Origin: AWTP1-13 sp963814055
GTDB lineage: Bacteria; Pseudomonadota; Alphaproteobacteria; Rhizobiales; Hyphomicrobiaceae
Length of the DNA stretch: 64,000 bases
Reading direction: 5' to 3'
NCBI GenBank assembly: GCA_963814055.1
Contig: CAWFBJ010000029.1
Location: forward strand, 248,001-312,000
In this document: one piece after another, positions 61,252-64,000 of the stretch
Layout: every line of letters starts with the position of its first letter
How positions within the stretch are numbered: position 1 is the stretch's first letter
Position numbers and translations under genes: made by a program
Notes under the pieces: model-generated
Databases searched by the model: none
Told to the model about the DNA's origin: nothing
What the model saw: the letters and a program-made list of their open reading frames with translations, nothing else

Positions 61252-62412
61252 ATGACCGAGTCGATCGCCAACGAGCGCTTCCCCTACTTCAGCGAGGAGC
61301 ACGAGATGCTCCGCCGCACGATCCGGCGCTTCCTGGCCGACAAGGTGCTGCCGGTGGCGGACGCCTGGGAGGAGCAGGGCTTCGTGCCGCGCGAAATACT
61401 GCGCGAGATGGGATCGCTGGGCCTACTCGGCATGCGCTATGCGCCCGAATACGGCGGATCGGGTCTCGATACGCTGGCCAACGCGGTGCTGGGCGAAGAA
61501 CTCGGCCGCTCCACCTACGGAGGCTTCGCGGTGACCGTGCTGGTGCACACCGATATGGCCTCGCCGCATCTGTTCCACGGCGGCAGCGCGGATCAGCTCA
61601 AGCGCTGGATGCCGGACATCACCGCCGGCCGCAAGATTACGGCCGTGGCCATGACGGAGCCCGATGCCGGATCGGACCTCGCCTCCATGCGCACCACGGC
61701 ACGCAAGGTGGCGGGCGGCTATGTGCTCAACGGCTCCAAGATGTTCATTACCAACGGCGTGCACGGCGATCTGATCTTCGTGGCCGCCAAGGCAGGCGAC
61801 GTGGGCCGCAACCACACGCTCAGCATGTTCGCCGTCGAGAAGGGCATGCCCGGCTTCAAGGTGGCGCGGGCACTCAAGAAGCACGGCTGGCTCTCCAGCG
61901 ACACGGCGGAACTCGTGTTCGAGGATTGCTTCGTACCGGAGGAAAACCTGCTGGGCGAGGAGGGGCGGGGTTTCTATGCGCTGGTCAAGAACCTGCAGAA
62001 CGAGCGCATCGTTCTCTCCGCGCAGGCGCTTGGCGAGGCGATGAAGGCGATCGAGCTCACGCTCGACTGGGTCAAGCAGCGCCGCGCCTTCGGGGCGACG
62101 CTATGGGACAAGCAGGTCATCCGGCAACGCCTGTCGATGCGGCTGACACAGGTCGAGGCGGCACGCGCGTTCCTGTTCAACACCGCCTGGCGCGACACGC
62201 AGCAGGAGAACGTCACCAAGGAGGTGGCGATGCTCAAGGCGCTGGCCGGCACGCTGGTGAACGAGGTGCTGTACGACTGCGTGCAGTTCCACGGCGGCAT
62301 GGGTTACATGCGCGAATCCGCCGTCGAGCGCATGGCGCGGGATGCCCGCGTGCAGTCTATCGGCGGCGGCGCCACTGAGGTGATGCTGGACGAGGTGGCA
62401 AAGCGGATTTGA
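61252..62412 (+). CDS. Acyl-CoA dehydrogenase
   Basis: A 386-residue flavoenzyme. The family blocks are MTEPDAGSDLASMRT (about 135-149), NGSKMFITNGVHGDLIFVAA (FAD/substrate loop), RAFGATLWDKQVIRQRL and the C-terminal FHGGMGYMRESAVERMARD, with IGGGATEVMLDEVA at the end. In short-chain enzymes a Glu in (Y)EGTxE is the base; here the text reads IGGGATEV, as in groups using a Glu in the middle of the protein. It oxidises an acyl-CoA to the 2-enoyl-CoA with FAD. The pathway is not readable from the neighbours. Confidence 0.92.
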   Translation: MTESIANERFPYFSEEHEMLRRTIRRFLADKVLPVADAWEEQGFVPREILREMGSLGLLGMRYAPEYGGSGLDTLANAVLGEELGRSTYGGFAVTVLVHTDMASPHLFHGGSADQLKRWMPDITAGRKITAVAMTEPDAGSDLASMRTTARKVAGGYVLNGSKMFITNGVHGDLIFVAAKAGDVGRNHTLSMFAVEKGMPGFKVARALKKHGWLSSDTAELVFEDCFVPEENLLGEEGRGFYALVKNLQNERIVLSAQALGEAMKAIELTLDWVKQRRAFGATLWDKQVIRQRLSMRLTQVEAARAFLFNTAWRDTQQENVTKEVAMLKALAGTLVNEVLYDCVQFHGGMGYMRESAVERMARDARVQSIGGGATEVMLDEVAKRI

Positions 62413-62421
62413 CTCGCCGTC

Positions 62422-62985
62422 TCACCGCGCCGCGTAATGCTCGCACGTTATTTTATCGGCGCGGCTCCGCGAGCCCGAGAGCGTCGCCTCGGCGCGGCAG
62501 TTGGGACCGTCCATGTGCACGACATAGCGGAGCGGGAAGCAGCGTGTGTCCGGCTCGCCCTCAATTCGATTGCATGTCGTTAGATCGAGCGTGATGTCGT
62601 TGCCGCTGCTCGCGATGGAACCCTTCTGGGAGCTGACGACGGTGATCTGCTTGCCTTTCTCGCGGGCGTCGTAGGACCACGAGCGCTTCTCGGGGGAACG
62701 GTCGGCCGACCCCGGAATGCCATCGAAGCAGACATCGCCAACCTTCGCGATGATGGCGAGCGTCAGCCGCCCCGGATTGCCCAGCCGCACGCAGTAGCGT
62801 CCGTCCTTCATGTGCGCCAGATGGAAGCCCCAGGTGGCGCTGCTCGGACCGCCGCCGTCATACACGATGTGGTAGACGACCCGGACAATACGGCCATCGA
62901 CGGGGGTTTGGGCTGTCGCAGGCGACGCGAGCACGCCCAGGCCGAAAAGCAGGAGCGCGAATCCCGACCAGGACTTCCGTCCCAT
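62422..62985 (-). CDS. Secreted hypothetical protein with cysteines
   Basis: A 187-residue protein with a signal peptide (FALLLFGLGVLASPATAQ, residues 8-25). The mature part holds six cysteines (YCVRL, VCFDG, TCNRI, RCFPL, NCRAE, TCEHY), so disulfides are likely in the periplasm. No family recognised. AGGAGGACATC precedes the ATG. It is convergent with the acyl-CoA dehydrogenase gene and divergent from the patatin-type gene. Confidence 0.65.
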   Translation of the reverse strand: MGRKSWSGFALLLFGLGVLASPATAQTPVDGRIVRVVYHIVYDGGGPSSATWGFHLAHMKDGRYCVRLGNPGRLTLAIIAKVGDVCFDGIPGSADRSPEKRSWSYDAREKGKQITVVSSQKGSIASSGNDITLDLTTCNRIEGEPDTRCFPLRYVVHMDGPNCRAEATLSGSRSRADKITCEHYAAR

Positions 62986-63101
62986 GATGTCCTCCTAGCC
63001 CCCATTCTGCAGCATACGAACACATCATGGACGGATTCTGGCGGCTTTTGCTGTTGCCTCCATTCCGGCATTCTTCCAACAGTCCGGCTGGGATAGCCTG
63101 A

Positions 63102-64000
63102 TGGTGCGCCCCGGCGAGCGCTGGAAACATCGAATGCAATCGCGAAGTCGCGGAGCAAGGCCTGGACGGCGTCGAGATCTTCCATGATCTGGAACCGGCT
63201 GAGCGTGCCAAGCTTGCCGCCGAGCTGGAGACGCTCAACCTGCGCCGAGGGGAGATTCTGGTACGGCAGGGGGAAACAGCCGAGGCGCTCTATGTGGTCG
63301 TCACCGGCCGCTTTGCCATCACGCTGGAAGGCCGCTCGCAAATGGTGGCCGAGGTGGGCCCGGGCCAGCCGATCGGCGAGATCGCATTCCTGGCGGGGGG
63401 CACGCGCACAGCCACAGTCACCGCCCTGCGCGACAGCGTCGTACTGCGCCTGGGGCGGCTGGAATTCGAAGCGCTGTCGGCAAAGAGTCCAGGTATCTGG
63501 CGCACGCTGACCGTGACGCTGGCAAGGCGCGTTGCCGACGGCAACGTCAGCAAGGCACATCAGCCCGATCCGCGCCCGCGGACCATCACCATCGTTCGCG
63601 CCGGTGCCAGCGAGCTGCCCGAGCTCTTTGTCGATCGCCTTGTCGATGTATTCAGCGCCAGGCATCGAACCGTGCTGATACGGGCCGAAACGGCCAGCTG
63701 CGTGCTGCCGGCCGATACGCCACTCGACAGCGCCGAGGCGACGCGCGCGCTCAATGCGCTGGAGGGTGCCTACGACTACGTGCTCTATCTGGCCGACCAC
63801 GACCTCACGGCATGGTCGGAGAAGGCCATCCGCCAAGCCGATCTGGTCCTCGCTGTGGGACTGCACGGCGCCGACGCGACACCCAATCCCCTCGAACGGC
63901 TGACAAGCGAGCTTCTGCCCGCGGACGCCCGGCGCCTCGTGCTGCTTCACTCCACGCGCGCGCCTGTATCGGGGACGGCGCGCTGGCTGGCGGATCGCGC
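63102..64000 (+). CDS. Cyclic-nucleotide-binding/patatin-type protein, N-terminus unclear and C-terminus cut
   Basis: The frame is open from 63102 to the window edge. IFHDLEPAERAKLAAELETL then LNLRRGEILVRQGETAEALY and VVVTGRFAITLEGR form a cNMP-binding barrel (GEIAFLAGGTRTATV is the phosphate cassette). After a linker, ITIVRAGASELPELFVDRLV and YDYVLYLADHDLTAWSEKAI, RQADLVLAVG fit the middle domain of NTE/RssA-type patatin phospholipases, which normally precedes the lipase. No ATG, GTG or TTG opens this frame before the domain; a small indel near 63101-63160 or a CTG start is needed. The lipase part lies outside. Confidence 0.7.

Noticed and set aside
1..64000. CRISPR array, insertion sequence or prophage
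   Set aside because: No regularly spaced repeats, transposase, integrase or phage structural motif was seen on either strand.

Overview
The window looks like a piece of chromosome from an alphaproteobacterium of the order Hyphomicrobiales (Rhizobiales). The base composition is GC-rich. The block glyA, nrdR, ribD, a thioesterase gene, ribE, ribBX, ribH, nusB, thiL, hppA, bamE, a cytochrome bc1 chaperone gene, yceD/DUF177, plsX, fabH, ihfA, merR matches a gene order I know from that group. Solute-binding-protein transporters (TRAP, TAXI-TRAP, TctAB, iron ABC) and acyl-CoA enzymes dominate the rest, suggesting a heterotroph that lives on carboxylates and amides. Species cannot be fixed by reading alone.

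Layout. 1-5.5 kb: small metabolic genes (VOC protein, enolase-superfamily enzyme, OsmC, pirin, a YcaC-like hydrolase) and a LysR regulator whose start lies inside a 34-bp palindrome. 5.6-7.8 kb: aminotransferase and panB. 7.9-14.1 kb: a leftward operon with a three-part TRAP transporter, two paralogous amidases and a 56-residue membrane protein between them. 14.3-19.7 kb: TctA/TctB permease (no TctC) and a large FAD/Fe-S dehydrogenase. 20.5-24.2 kb: rightward cluster of serine-glyoxylate-type aminotransferase, enoyl-CoA hydratase, 3-hydroxyisobutyrate dehydrogenase and HAD dehalogenase. 25-26.1 kb: periplasmic ferric-iron-binding protein. 26.1-27 kb: gene-free stretch with repeats. 27-42.7 kb: the housekeeping block, ending with a phosphopantetheinyl transferase and tRNA-Pro(GGG). 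42.85-43.2 kb: a 3' fragment of an aldehyde dehydrogenase gene. 43.4-44 kb: secreted amidase. 44.2-50.1 kb: leftward TAXI-TRAP transporter with an M24-family enzyme and a dehydrogenase. 51-56.4 kb: paaX and a paaABCDE operon (phenylacetyl-CoA epoxidase) with a DUF3291 gene inserted. 56.5-62.4 kb: MFS transporter, isomerase and SDR opposite an HxlR regulator, M20 amidohydrolase, acyl-CoA dehydrogenase. 63.1-64 kb: start of a cyclic-nucleotide-binding/patatin-type protein that leaves the window.

How the parts work together. The rib genes with nusB/thiL supply riboflavin and thiamine diphosphate; plsX/fabH start phospholipid and fatty-acid synthesis. The amidase-TRAP operon looks like an uptake-and-hydrolysis module for an amide-bearing carboxylate. 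The paa operon opens the aromatic ring of phenylacetyl-CoA under PaaX control.

A caution on quality: at least ten genes, including plsX, panB, the bc1 chaperone and DUF177, are broken by one- or two-base indels, often in short homopolymers or CG runs, while the protein reading resumes cleanly in another frame. This pattern fits uncorrected consensus errors better than gene decay. One apparent aminotransferase/hydratase fusion is an artefact of such an indel. I saw no CRISPR array, rRNA, insertion sequence or phage gene.
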